Shown piece after piece: positions 1 to 5,689 of a stretch of 17,502 nucleotides of DNA (position 1 is its first letter; every line of letters starts with the position of its first letter). The notes beneath the pieces were generated by a model. It saw only the letters and a program-made list of their open reading frames with translations. It searched no databases and was not told where the DNA came from. The position numbers and the translations under genes are program-made. Source of the DNA: Acidobacteriota bacterium (GTDB taxonomy: Bacteria; Acidobacteriota; Terriglobia; Acidiferrales; UBA7541); assembly GCA_003131985.1 (NCBI GenBank), contig PKWH01000153.1, positions 1 to 17,502 of the forward strand, read 5' to 3'.

Positions 1-619
1 CATTGGCAGGCTTCCAGCGGAAGTTGTGCAGCGTGTTCACGCCCGCAATGACCGGCGTAAGCGCCGTGGGAATCTGCGGATCGCTCGAGTTCGCCCAGTG
101 CTGTTCACCCTTGACAACGTAGCTGTGAATGGCGGTGTGGAAAGCTTGCTGCACTTGTCCGGCGTTGCCGGAAAAGTTGATCACCGTGCGGCCGTTTGAT
201 ACGTCGACCACCTGGAATCCGTGCGATCCGAGCCACGACGTGATGGTTTGGATGTCCTGGTCCGAGGGGCCGAATTGTTGGCCAAACTGCACGGGAGTGA
301 GCCACTTGTGAAAATTGGGCGAGGATTTATCGAGCTGCTCGGCCATTAACTTATCGAGCGCGGCTTCCTGCTCCGGGCTGCGCTTCAGCACCAACAGCAT
401 GTTCTCCATCGGGAGACTGGCCGGCGCCGGTCCGCGGTCGAATTCTGCGCGCGCGAGCGGGTAGGTGTTGTGCTTCAGCACGGTGAGTTGGCTCTCGTCC
501 ACCGCCTGCGTGATGCGCGACTGCACGAAAGTGTTTTGCGCCGAAGCCTGCAGCGCGGGAATCGAAAGTAAAGCAAACAGCGCGGTGAACTGGATCGTAA
601 GAAGTTTTTTGGGTGTCAT
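1..619 (-). CDS. Pro-kumamolisin (S53/sedolisin) peptidase, N-terminal part, runs off the window
   Basis: Reading from an ATG at 619 towards base 1 the frame is open for 206 codons with no stop, so the 3' part of the gene lies outside the window. The protein begins MTPKKLLTIQF, then has a hydrophobic stretch and an ALQASAQ end that looks like a Sec signal peptide cut near residue 27. What follows matches the propeptide (activation domain) of S53 peptidases: residues about 75-105 (LVLKRSPEQEAALDKLMAEQ, SSPNFHKWLTP), FGQQFGPS and the 'GFQVVDVSNGRTVINFSG' block, then a segment ending QQAFHTAIHSY and PTALTPVIAGVNTLHNF. In this family the propeptide is removed to activate a secreted, acid-active serine-carboxyl peptidase. 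The catalytic Glu/Asp/Ser residues are not visible because that domain is beyond base 1. I see no clear Shine-Dalgarno before the ATG; a good promoter lies just upstream. Such proteins are abundant in soil Acidobacteriota. Family call is firm; full domain architecture is unknown. Confidence 0.85.
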   Translation of the reverse strand, partial: MTPKKLLTIQFTALFALLSIPALQASAQNTFVQSRITQAVDESQLTVLKHNTYPLARAEFDRGPAPASLPMENMLLVLKRSPEQEAALDKLMAEQLDKSSPNFHKWLTPVQFGQQFGPSDQDIQTITSWLGSHGFQVVDVSNGRTVINFSGNAGQVQQAFHTAIHSYVVKGEQHWANSSDPQIPTALTPVIAGVNTLHNFRWKPAN

Positions 620-665
620 TGGTGTGGTTAATTCAGATGCAGATTGGTCCTATACGGATGGATGA

Positions 666-695
666 AGGATAGCGGTAAATCGCAAAAAATGTCAA
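666..695 (-). promoter_or_regulatory. Sigma-70-type promoter for the S53 peptidase gene
   Basis: On the minus strand there is a perfect -35 TTGACA (complement of 690-695), an 18-base spacer, and a -10 TATCCT (complement of 666-671). Transcription would start near 659, about 40 bases before the ATG at 619. Seen by eye; not tested. Confidence 0.5.
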
Positions 696-736
696 CCTGG
701 ACACTCGGCGAGTTCTAAACTCTTTCCAGAGGTGAG

Positions 737-759
737 AAAATGAGACCACCCCAATCTCA
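737..759 (-). terminator. Second (distal) terminator-like hairpin after the yebC operon
   Basis: On the minus strand TGAGA (755-759), a 9-base loop, and TCTCA (741-745) are followed by TTTTCTC (from 740 down). The stem is only 5 bp, so alone it would be weak, but it follows directly on a stronger hairpin at 771-805 and may act with it. Confidence 0.35.
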
Positions 760-770
760 AGTTGGAAAAG

Positions 771-805
771 GAGTTAGCAATACTCACTAATGCTAACGCT
801 AACTC
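771..805 (-). terminator. Rho-independent terminator-like hairpin after the yebC-ruvC operon
   Basis: A perfect 8-bp inverted repeat: GAGTTAGC at 771-778 and GCTAACTC at 798-805, separated by 19 bases. Read on the minus strand, the direction of the gene that ends at 817, the stem is followed by CCTTTTCC. Inside it a second pairing is possible, GTTAGCA (773-779) with TGCTAAC (791-797), so two mutually exclusive stems can form. The position 12 bases after the stop codon at 817 fits a terminator. Confidence 0.5.
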
Positions 806-816
806 GGGGATTCCGG

Positions 817-1536
817 CTAATGCGAGCCACGGATCCGGCTGGCGAGCGACCGGGCGCGCTGGCGGGCGATGTCGATGAATTTGTTGTCCGCGGCGACCTG
901 ATCGAGCGCGGGAAGCAGCCGTTCGGGTTCCGGAAACAGCTTGTTGTTGTAGTCCTGCTCGATCTGCTGCAGAACATCATTCACTCCAAGGCGATCGTAG
1001 CGCATGGTGCGTTCCAGGTCAGATAGGTCCGTCGTCTGCCGGGCTAAGCCTTCGAAGATTACGGTCAATTGGCTGGCGGAATCGTCGAGCGTGTAGTTGA
1101 ACTTGACCTCGTGGGTCTCGCCTCCCTTATCGTAGCGGAAACTCTTCTCGCCCAAGTTCGCGATGCGCCGGTGAATGTCCAAATCCACGCCTTGAAAATT
1201 ATGCAATTTTGCCGCCAGTGCAAAAATTTTGCCTGCCAAGGCAGCACCAATTTCGAAAGGTTGAGGATTAGCAGCTTCGTCCAACTGGCGGATATCAAAT
1301 GTTCCGTGCCCGCTTTCGTTCAGCTTAATTTCGACGAATTCTGGATAGCTGGATTTAAAGATCTTGCGGTAGGTGATTGTGGGGCTCTCGGAAAACGGAA
1401 GGCCAGTTATCGCCAGGCTCCTGCCTGACGCCTCACAGGCGACGCAAGAAGCTACGAACGCAAAAGCGGCCACGAAAAGCGCAGAGAAAATCCTGCGAAA
1501 ACTCACGGCAACGTGATTGTTCCCAGATCGGATCAT
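817..1536 (-). CDS. Secreted protein or lipoprotein of unknown function
   Basis: I do not recognise the family. From the ATG at 1536 the protein is 239 residues. The open frame continues further upstream to 1695, but that part overlaps ruvC and looks non-coding. A GTG at 1506 is another possible start (229 residues). Residues 13-34 (FRRIFSALFVAAFAFVASCVAC) carry two arginines and a hydrophobic core typical of an export signal. V28-A29-S30-C31 fits a lipobox, so it may be lipid-anchored. The rest is soluble in character, with no membrane segment or obvious catalytic motif, and ends with a charged helix-like tail (about 195-239). It starts 14 bases after the ruvC stop and reads the same way, so it is probably the last gene of the yebC-ruvC transcript; two terminator-like hairpins follow. 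There is no good Shine-Dalgarno for either start. Real gene likely; function unknown. Confidence 0.6.
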   Translation of the reverse strand: MIRSGNNHVAVSFRRIFSALFVAAFAFVASCVACEASGRSLAITGLPFSESPTITYRKIFKSSYPEFVEIKLNESGHGTFDIRQLDEAANPQPFEIGAALAGKIFALAAKLHNFQGVDLDIHRRIANLGEKSFRYDKGGETHEVKFNYTLDDSASQLTVIFEGLARQTTDLSDLERTMRYDRLGVNDVLQQIEQDYNNKLFPEPERLLPALDQVAADNKFIDIARQRARSLASRIRGSH

Positions 1537-1550
1537 TGTCAACGAGGCTA

Positions 1551-2189
1551 TCACGATTCCAAGATGCGGGCTGCGCGGATCCGGTTGCGCAGAGTTTGTG
1601 TATTGCGAATTACGCCGCGCGATACGAAAACCACAGGCGTAGGGGACGTGGCAGCATCCATGCGCTCGTGCGCGCGGGCAAGGTGTGCATGGCATAGGGC
1701 CACGGCCAGCGCGTCGGCCGCGTCAGCGGGCTCCGGAACTTCTGTTAGGCCGAGCGCGGAGCTTACCATTTGCTGCATTTGCTGTTTCGATGCGGCGCCG
1801 TAGCCCGCCACGCTGGATTTCACTTCGCGAGGCGAATAGCTATGGGCGGGGATCGAAGCTTGCGCCGCGGCCAGGAGAACGACGCCACGTACTTCCGCAA
1901 GTTTTAGCGCGGTCCTGATATTCAGCGCTGTGAATACGGATTCCACTGCCACCGCGTCGGGCGTGAATTCAGCCACCAGTTGCGCAATCAGCGAGTGAAT
2001 TTCGTACAACCGCGCTGCAAGTGTTGCGCGTGCGGGAAGTTTGAAGGATCCGAAGCGAACCAGGCGCGGCGTTGAGCCGACGAATTCAATGATGCCGTAA
2101 CCGGTAGCGCCGGCTAGCGCTGGATCTACGCCGAGCACGCGCAGCCCGCGCGCTTTTGTATTCAGTCTTGCGGTGTGAAGTGAAGGCAT
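1551..2189 (-). CDS. ruvC: Crossover junction endodeoxyribonuclease RuvC
   Basis: RuvC resolves Holliday junctions by symmetric cuts, normally with the RuvAB branch-migration motor. Counted from the ATG at 2189, the four acidic catalytic residues of the RNase H-like fold are all present: Asp22 in VLGVDP, Glu83 in AVAVESVF, Asp156 and Asp159 in EPADAADALAVALCHAH. The basic/active-site segment SPREVKSSVAGYGAASKQQ (about residues 119-137) also matches the family. The ATG gives 212 residues, while a GTG four codons earlier (2201) is equally possible. Both leave an N-terminal tail of roughly 16-20 residues before the usual start of the fold, longer than in E. coli. The first motif reads DPALAGATGYG rather than the common DPG-x-x-x-TGYG. 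It lies about 75 bases downstream of yebC, a widespread pairing; ruvA and ruvB are not in this window. Confidence 0.93.
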   Translation of the reverse strand: MPSLHTARLNTKARGLRVLGVDPALAGATGYGIIEFVGSTPRLVRFGSFKLPARATLAARLYEIHSLIAQLVAEFTPDAVAVESVFTALNIRTALKLAEVRGVVLLAAAQASIPAHSYSPREVKSSVAGYGAASKQQMQQMVSSALGLTEVPEPADAADALAVALCHAHLARAHERMDAATSPTPVVFVSRGVIRNTQTLRNRIRAARILES

Positions 2190-2264
2190 GCTGGACGGCA
2201 CAAGTGTACGTGTGGGCCTGAAATGAAGGCTAGTATTTTTTCGCTATGAGCGACGCGAAGAGAA

Positions 2265-3017
2265 CTATCCGGCTACGGCTGCCTGGATTTCCTTTTCGTC
2301 GATATCGAAGTTCGCGTAAACGTGTTGCACGTCGTCGTGATCTTCCAGCGTTTCCATCATGCGAACCATCTGCTGGGCTTGCGCGCCGGTCAGCTTCACG
2401 TAATTCTTCGGTATGAAACCAACCTCAGCCGAAGAAGGCTTGATGCCCGCAGCAGTCAGAGCCTCGCGAACTTTTTCCATGGCTTCGGGAGGAGTAGTGA
2501 CCTCCCACGCCGAACCATCGTCGCGCAAGTCTTCCGCCCCAGCGTCGAGCACGATGCTCATCATTTTGTCTTCGTCAGCAGCGTCCTTCGGAACCAGGAT
2601 GTCGCCCTTGCGGTCAAACATCCAGCCTACCGCACCGGTTTCAGCCATGTTGCCGCCGTTTTTCGAAAGCATGTGGCGGATCTCGCTGACGATGCGGTTG
2701 CGGTTGTTAGTCACCACCTGCACCAGCAGACCAACGCCACCCGGGCCGTAACCTTCGAAAGTTACTTCATCAAGCGTCTCACCCTCGAGAGTGCCGGAGC
2801 CGCGCTGGATCGCGCGCTCGATATTGTCATTGGGCATGTTCTCGCTCTTGGCGGTGAGAATAGCCGTGCGCAGGCGCGGGTTCGTCACCGGATCGGCTCC
2901 GGCGGTGCGCGTCGCAATAGTCAATTCGCGGATTAGCTTGGTGAAAACCTTGCCACGACGGGCGTCCGTGGCAGCCTTCTTATGTTTAATTGTGGCCCAT
3001 TTTGAATGTCCGGACAT
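2265..3017 (-). CDS. yebC: YebC/TACO1-family protein
   Basis: A 250-residue member of the YebC/TACO1 family, described first as a DNA-binding transcriptional regulator and more recently as a translation factor that relieves ribosome stalling. The start is set by the invariant N-terminus MSGHSKWATIKHKK; the frame is open upstream to 3143 but that part is not conserved in character. Further family signatures are NMPNDNIERAIQRGSG (about 57-72), EGYGPGGVGLLVQVVTNNRNR (about 87-107), ML-SKNGGNMAETGAVGWMF, and the C-terminal EDHDDVQHVYANFDI. An AAAGG Shine-Dalgarno lies about 8 bases before the ATG. Length and motifs are normal for the family. It is the first gene of the yebC-ruvC operon, with a plausible promoter at 3072-3100. 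Confidence 0.95.
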   Translation of the reverse strand: MSGHSKWATIKHKKAATDARRGKVFTKLIRELTIATRTAGADPVTNPRLRTAILTAKSENMPNDNIERAIQRGSGTLEGETLDEVTFEGYGPGGVGLLVQVVTNNRNRIVSEIRHMLSKNGGNMAETGAVGWMFDRKGDILVPKDAADEDKMMSIVLDAGAEDLRDDGSAWEVTTPPEAMEKVREALTAAGIKPSSAEVGFIPKNYVKLTGAQAQQMVRMMETLEDHDDVQHVYANFDIDEKEIQAAVAG

Positions 3018-3071
3018 GGATAAACCTTTTACAGGAAGTATGGCAGGAGCAGCAGTAGCTCTTGCCGCGAC

Positions 3072-3100
3072 AGTGTAGCAGCAGCCCCGACAACAGGCAA
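3072..3100 (-). promoter_or_regulatory. Probable promoter of the yebC-ruvC operon
   Basis: Minus-strand -35 TTGCCT (complement of 3095-3100), a 17-base spacer, and -10 TACACT (complement of 3072-3077). The start would be near 3065, leaving a leader of about 48 bases before yebC. Matches are 4/6 and 5/6 to consensus, so this is a moderate call. Confidence 0.4.
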
Positions 3101-3130
3101 GCGCGCCCCTCAGTCGGTATGGTGGGCCTA

Positions 3131-3148
3131 CGATCGTACCCACGATCG
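3131..3148. repeat. Short perfect inverted repeat upstream of yebC
   Basis: CGATCGT at 3131-3137 and ACGATCG at 3142-3148 with the 4-base loop ACCC form a tight 7-bp hairpin. It sits about 30 bases upstream of the proposed yebC -35 box, so it could be an operator or a leftover terminator stem. There is no T-run on either side that would favour a terminator. Confidence 0.3.
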
Positions 3149-3265
3149 CATGTACTTGCAGGCGACGTAGCTATAGGAAGCTGTGCGTGCGTGTAAGCGT
3201 TGCATAGTAGGCCAGAGCGCGTCTCTTCATCGCATCCACCGGAAAACTTCGAGGCGCCATGATGA

Positions 3266-3544
3266 TCTCGGCTGCCAGACCGCTCGTCAATACACGGAAG
3301 AAACGAGCGGTACCGCGCGATCGCCGTCCGTTACCAGGACCTGGCAGGCAAACGCCAAGAATTCCGCGCCGGCGACGATCGCAATCTCTCCGAACTCCTG
3401 CAGCACGAAATCGACCACCTCGATGGCATCCTCTCCGTCGACCGCATCACCGACCTCAAAACCCTCTGCACCCGCGAAGAATTCGAAAAGCGCTATCGCG
3501 CGGTGAGCCCGTACGCGGTTGCCCCAGCTACGACCAAAACCTGA
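3266..3544 (+). pseudogene. Peptide deformylase remnant (C-terminal half, no start codon)
   Basis: The frame from 3266 to the TGA at 3542 is open but has no ATG or GTG start before the conserved part; two in-frame TGA codons (3260 and 3263) stand immediately upstream. It encodes about 92 residues. Positions 3314-3345 read RAIAVRYQDLAG, and 3395-3427 read LSELLQHEIDHLDGILSVD. The HEIDH at 3404-3418, followed by LDG, is the metal-binding/catalytic motif III of peptide deformylase, the enzyme that removes the N-terminal formyl group of new proteins. Motifs I (GxGLAAPQ) and II (EGCLS) are missing; the latter would be expected close to 3266. Codons in this frame end very often in C, which supports a formerly coding frame. 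The long gap on either side (3018-3265 and 3545-3602) shows no other gene. The remnant is most likely a 5'-truncated, dead copy; a functional deformylase must lie elsewhere. Confidence 0.75.
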
Positions 3545-3550
3545 GTGGTT

Positions 3551-3573
3551 CGCTCGTGTTTCAACGACGAGCG
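3551..3573. terminator. Possible hairpin terminator between the deformylase remnant and the aldolase-like gene
   Basis: CGCTCGT (3551-3557) and ACGAGCG (3567-3573) form a perfect 7-bp stem with a 9-base loop. It starts 7 bases after the stop codon of the deformylase remnant and lies 30 bases beyond the end of the convergent aldolase-like gene. No clear T-run follows on either strand, so termination is only suggested. Confidence 0.3.
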
Positions 3574-3602
3574 GCGACATAGAAAAGTCTTGTTGCAGGA
3601 AG

Positions 3603-4379
3603 CTACTCGAGCAGATCGGGCTGTTCGCGGGTGATACGCGCGAGCAGCGGCTGAAACTGAAACCAACCCGCGAGGTGGCTTCCGACTTGTTCCCGCGTCG
3701 CGAGGGCAGTGGCATGATCGATCTTCACCGGCTTGCCTGCTCCCTCAGCGAGCAATTGCGCCTGGCAACTTCGTTCCATGGTAATGAACCACCACGCGGC
3801 TTCTTCGACGCACTGGCCAACGGTGATCAATCCGTGATTCCGCAGAATCGCCGCTTTGTGTTGTCCCAGAGCCTGGGCGATCCGCTCGCCTTCGGAGGTT
3901 TCATAGACCACGCCGGTGAACTCCGCGAACAATCCGTGGTCTTCATAAAACGCGCAGGCATCCTGCGTAATTGGATCGAGCAGCCGACCGAGTGACGCCC
4001 AGGATTTTCCGTTCAGCGAATGCGCATGCGCGGCCGCTATTACATCGGGACGCGCGGCGTGTACCTGCGAATGGATGGCAAATGCCGCTCCATTGACAGG
4101 ATATTTTCCCTCCACCACTTCGCCGTGATGATTCACCAGAATCAGGTCGGACGCGCGTATTTGGCCGAAGTGCATCCCGAACGGGTTCACCCAGAAATGG
4201 TCGAGCCGTTCCGGATCGCGCGCGGTGATATGTCCTGCCACTCCTTCATCGAATCCGAACTTCGAAAAAAGCCGGAATGCGGCGGCAAGCATTTGCTTGC
4301 GATGCAAGCGCTCCTCCGCGGCGTTGGCAAACACCGGCGGTCGCGGCATGTTCAACACATTTGCGGGTGCTCCGGCCAT
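3603..4379 (-). CDS. Class II aldolase/adducin-family protein
   Basis: The 258-residue product has the class II aldolase (AraD/adducin head) fold signature along its length: FGFDEGVAGHITARDP (about 41-56), FWVNPFGMHFGQIRASDLILV (62-82), the zinc-binding pair in AAAHAHSLNGKSWA (His118 and His120), and RNHGLITVG with His182. These three histidines are the expected metal ligands. The glutamate that acts in fuculose- and ribulose-phosphate aldolases is not found where expected; the segment reads NGAAFAIHSQVHAARPDV. That pattern is common in the adducin-like branch, whose substrates are mostly unknown, so no reaction is assigned. The ATG at 4379 is supported by a GGGAGGG Shine-Dalgarno (complement of 4384-4390) five bases away. 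It is divergent from the CurA-like reductase gene, with 153 bases between the two start codons. Family assignment is secure; the substrate is not. Confidence 0.88.
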   Translation of the reverse strand: MAGAPANVLNMPRPPVFANAAEERLHRKQMLAAAFRLFSKFGFDEGVAGHITARDPERLDHFWVNPFGMHFGQIRASDLILVNHHGEVVEGKYPVNGAAFAIHSQVHAARPDVIAAAHAHSLNGKSWASLGRLLDPITQDACAFYEDHGLFAEFTGVVYETSEGERIAQALGQHKAAILRNHGLITVGQCVEEAAWWFITMERSCQAQLLAEGAGKPVKIDHATALATREQVGSHLAGWFQFQPLLARITREQPDLLE

Positions 4380-4411
4380 TTAGCCCTCCCGTGTGCCGAG
4401 AATGTCCTGCC

Positions 4412-4440
4412 TTGGCACAGTACGCGCGATTATATACAAT
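4412..4440 (+). promoter_or_regulatory. Strong sigma-70-type promoter for the CurA-like reductase
   Basis: -35 TTGGCA at 4412-4417, a 17-base spacer, and -10 TACAAT at 4435-4440, each differing from consensus by one base. Transcription would begin near 4447, giving a leader of about 86 bases. The leader ends in a GGAGG Shine-Dalgarno at 4521-4525, seven bases before the ATG. Confidence 0.6.
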
Positions 4441-4532
4441 GCCCGCCGCGTTAGTCACTGTCATCTGTAAGCAACTATCAACAGTTGGCGGGCTGATGCT
4501 GCGGCCCAAGTGTTCTTAGTGGAGGATTAGCC

Positions 4533-5543
4533 ATGAGCAATGTGAATCATAAATTCGAACTTGCAGCGCGTCCCATGGGTATGCCGAAGCGAACCGATTG
4601 GAACTACAAGGAAGAGCCCATCCGCGAGCCCGGTGAGGGCGAGTTCCTCGTAAAGATTCTGTATATCTCGCTCGATCCAGCCATGCGCGGGTGGATGAAC
4701 GAAGGGAAATCGTACATTGCTCCGGTAGGCATCGGCGAAGTGATGCGTGCTGGCGCGCTCGGTCGCGTTACCGCGTCGAAAAATCCTAAGTTCGCGGTGG
4801 GCGATCACGTTTACGGCGCTTTCGGGGTTCAAGAGTTCGCCATATCGAACGGCGCCGGTATCACGAAAGTAAACGCCGGTGCGATTCCTCTGCCGGTCTT
4901 CCTCGGGACGCTTGGAATGCCGGGGATGACCGCTTATTTTGGCTTGTTGGATATCGGCCAGCCGAAACCCGGCCAAACAGTAGTCGTCTCAGGCGCGGCT
5001 GGAGCGGTGGGCACGGTCGTAGGACAGATCGCCAAGATAAAGGGATGCACTGTGGTTGGCATTGCCGGCGGCGCGGAAAAGTGCAACTACATTGTGAAAG
5101 ATCTCGGCTTCGACGCCGCCATTGACTACAAGTCGGAGGATGTACGCAAAGCACTCCAGCAGCATTGTCCCAAGGGCATTGACGTTTATTTCGACAATGT
5201 AGGTGGCGACATCCTGGATGCGGCACTCACGCAGCTTGCGCGCGGCGCACGAATCGTGATCTGCGGCGCGATCTCGCAATACTGCAACACCACACCAATC
5301 AAAGGCCCTTCGAATTATCTTTCGCTGCTGGTTAATCGCGCCAGCATGAAAGGGATGGTGGTATTTGACTACGCGGATCGTTATCCCGAAGCCGCGCGCG
5401 AAATGGCCGGCTGGATGGCTGAGGGCAAACTGAAATCGCGGGAGCATATCGTCGAAGGCTTCGAAACGTTTCCAGACACGCTGCTGAAGCTCTTCAAGGG
5501 CGAGAACATCGGAAAGCTCTGTCTTAAGGTAGCCAGCGCGTAA
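4533..5543 (+). CDS. NADP-dependent oxidoreductase, CurA/leukotriene B4 12-hydroxydehydrogenase type
   Basis: The 336-residue protein belongs to the zinc-free medium-chain dehydrogenase/reductase group that includes E. coli CurA (YncB). These enzymes use NADPH to reduce the double bond of alpha,beta-unsaturated ketones and aldehydes. Family blocks in order are RPMGMPKRTDWNYKEEP near the start, LYISLDPAMRGWMNE (43-57), LGTLGMPGMTAYFGLLDIGQPKPG (124-147), the Rossmann glycine motif SGAAGAVGTVVGQIAK (153-168), GIAGGAEKC (176-184) and DVYFDNVGG (217-225). No structural-zinc cysteine cluster is present, as expected. The sequence follows E. coli CurA closely by memory, but the physiological substrate in this organism is unknown, so no gene symbol is given. 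Start is fixed by GGAGG at 4521-4525. It has its own promoter and is divergent from the aldolase-like gene, and the two may share control. Confidence 0.92.
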   Translation: MSNVNHKFELAARPMGMPKRTDWNYKEEPIREPGEGEFLVKILYISLDPAMRGWMNEGKSYIAPVGIGEVMRAGALGRVTASKNPKFAVGDHVYGAFGVQEFAISNGAGITKVNAGAIPLPVFLGTLGMPGMTAYFGLLDIGQPKPGQTVVVSGAAGAVGTVVGQIAKIKGCTVVGIAGGAEKCNYIVKDLGFDAAIDYKSEDVRKALQQHCPKGIDVYFDNVGGDILDAALTQLARGARIVICGAISQYCNTTPIKGPSNYLSLLVNRASMKGMVVFDYADRYPEAAREMAGWMAEGKLKSREHIVEGFETFPDTLLKLFKGENIGKLCLKVASA

Positions 5544-5572
5544 ACACGAATCTGAGCGGTCCTAGCTCGGAT

Positions 5573-5599
5573 GTTGGCGTCGGTCAGATATCCGCCAAC
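5573..5599. repeat. Inverted repeat downstream of the CurA-like gene
   Basis: GTTGGCG (5573-5579) and CGCCAAC (5593-5599) form a perfect 7-bp stem with a 13-base loop, starting 30 bases after the reductase stop codon. It could end reductase transcription, but the following bases are GC-rich and not T-rich. It could equally be an operator upstream of the kinase promoter at 5634-5662. Confidence 0.3.
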
Positions 5600-5633
5600 G
5601 TGCGCGGTCATCACGTCGATGCCGACGGCCACG

Positions 5634-5662
5634 TTGACTTGTTCCCGACCAGAAGATAGCAT
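5634..5662 (+). promoter_or_regulatory. Promoter for the Ser/Thr kinase-TPR gene
   Basis: -35 TTGACT at 5634-5639, a 17-base spacer, and -10 TAGCAT at 5657-5662. Initiation near 5669 gives a leader of about 20 bases. AAAGGA at 5673-5678 is the only Shine-Dalgarno candidate; its spacing to the ATG at 5690 is long, and AAAGG can pair with CCTTT at 5685-5689, just before the start codon. Confidence 0.45.
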
Positions 5663-5689
5663 TCGCGTTCGCAAAGGATCCTAGCCTTT

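Noticed and set aside
1537..1695. Upstream extension of the unknown exported protein to 1695
   Set aside because: It overlaps the 3' end of ruvC, is rich in Cys, Arg and Pro without structure, and would bury the signal peptide.
2322..2936. A 204-codon plus-strand open frame opposite yebC
   Set aside because: It is fully antisense to the unmistakable yebC coding sequence, its composition is irregular, and it has no recognisable domain.
3118..3180. GMVGL-like peptide upstream of the deformylase remnant as a possible motif I (GxGLAAPQ)
   Set aside because: Only a few residues resemble it, the AAPQ part is absent, and it is not in a frame or at a distance that makes a convincing N-terminal half.
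3018..3265. Possible tRNA or small RNA in the long gap upstream of yebC
   Set aside because: No cloverleaf, no TTCGAATC-like T-arm or CCA end found by eye; only a short hairpin at 3131-3148.
3287..3715. A minus-strand open frame of 142 codons covering the deformylase remnant
   Set aside because: The plus-strand frame carries the HEIDHLDG motif and strong C-ending codon bias; the minus frame is its reverse and overlaps the end of the aldolase-like gene.
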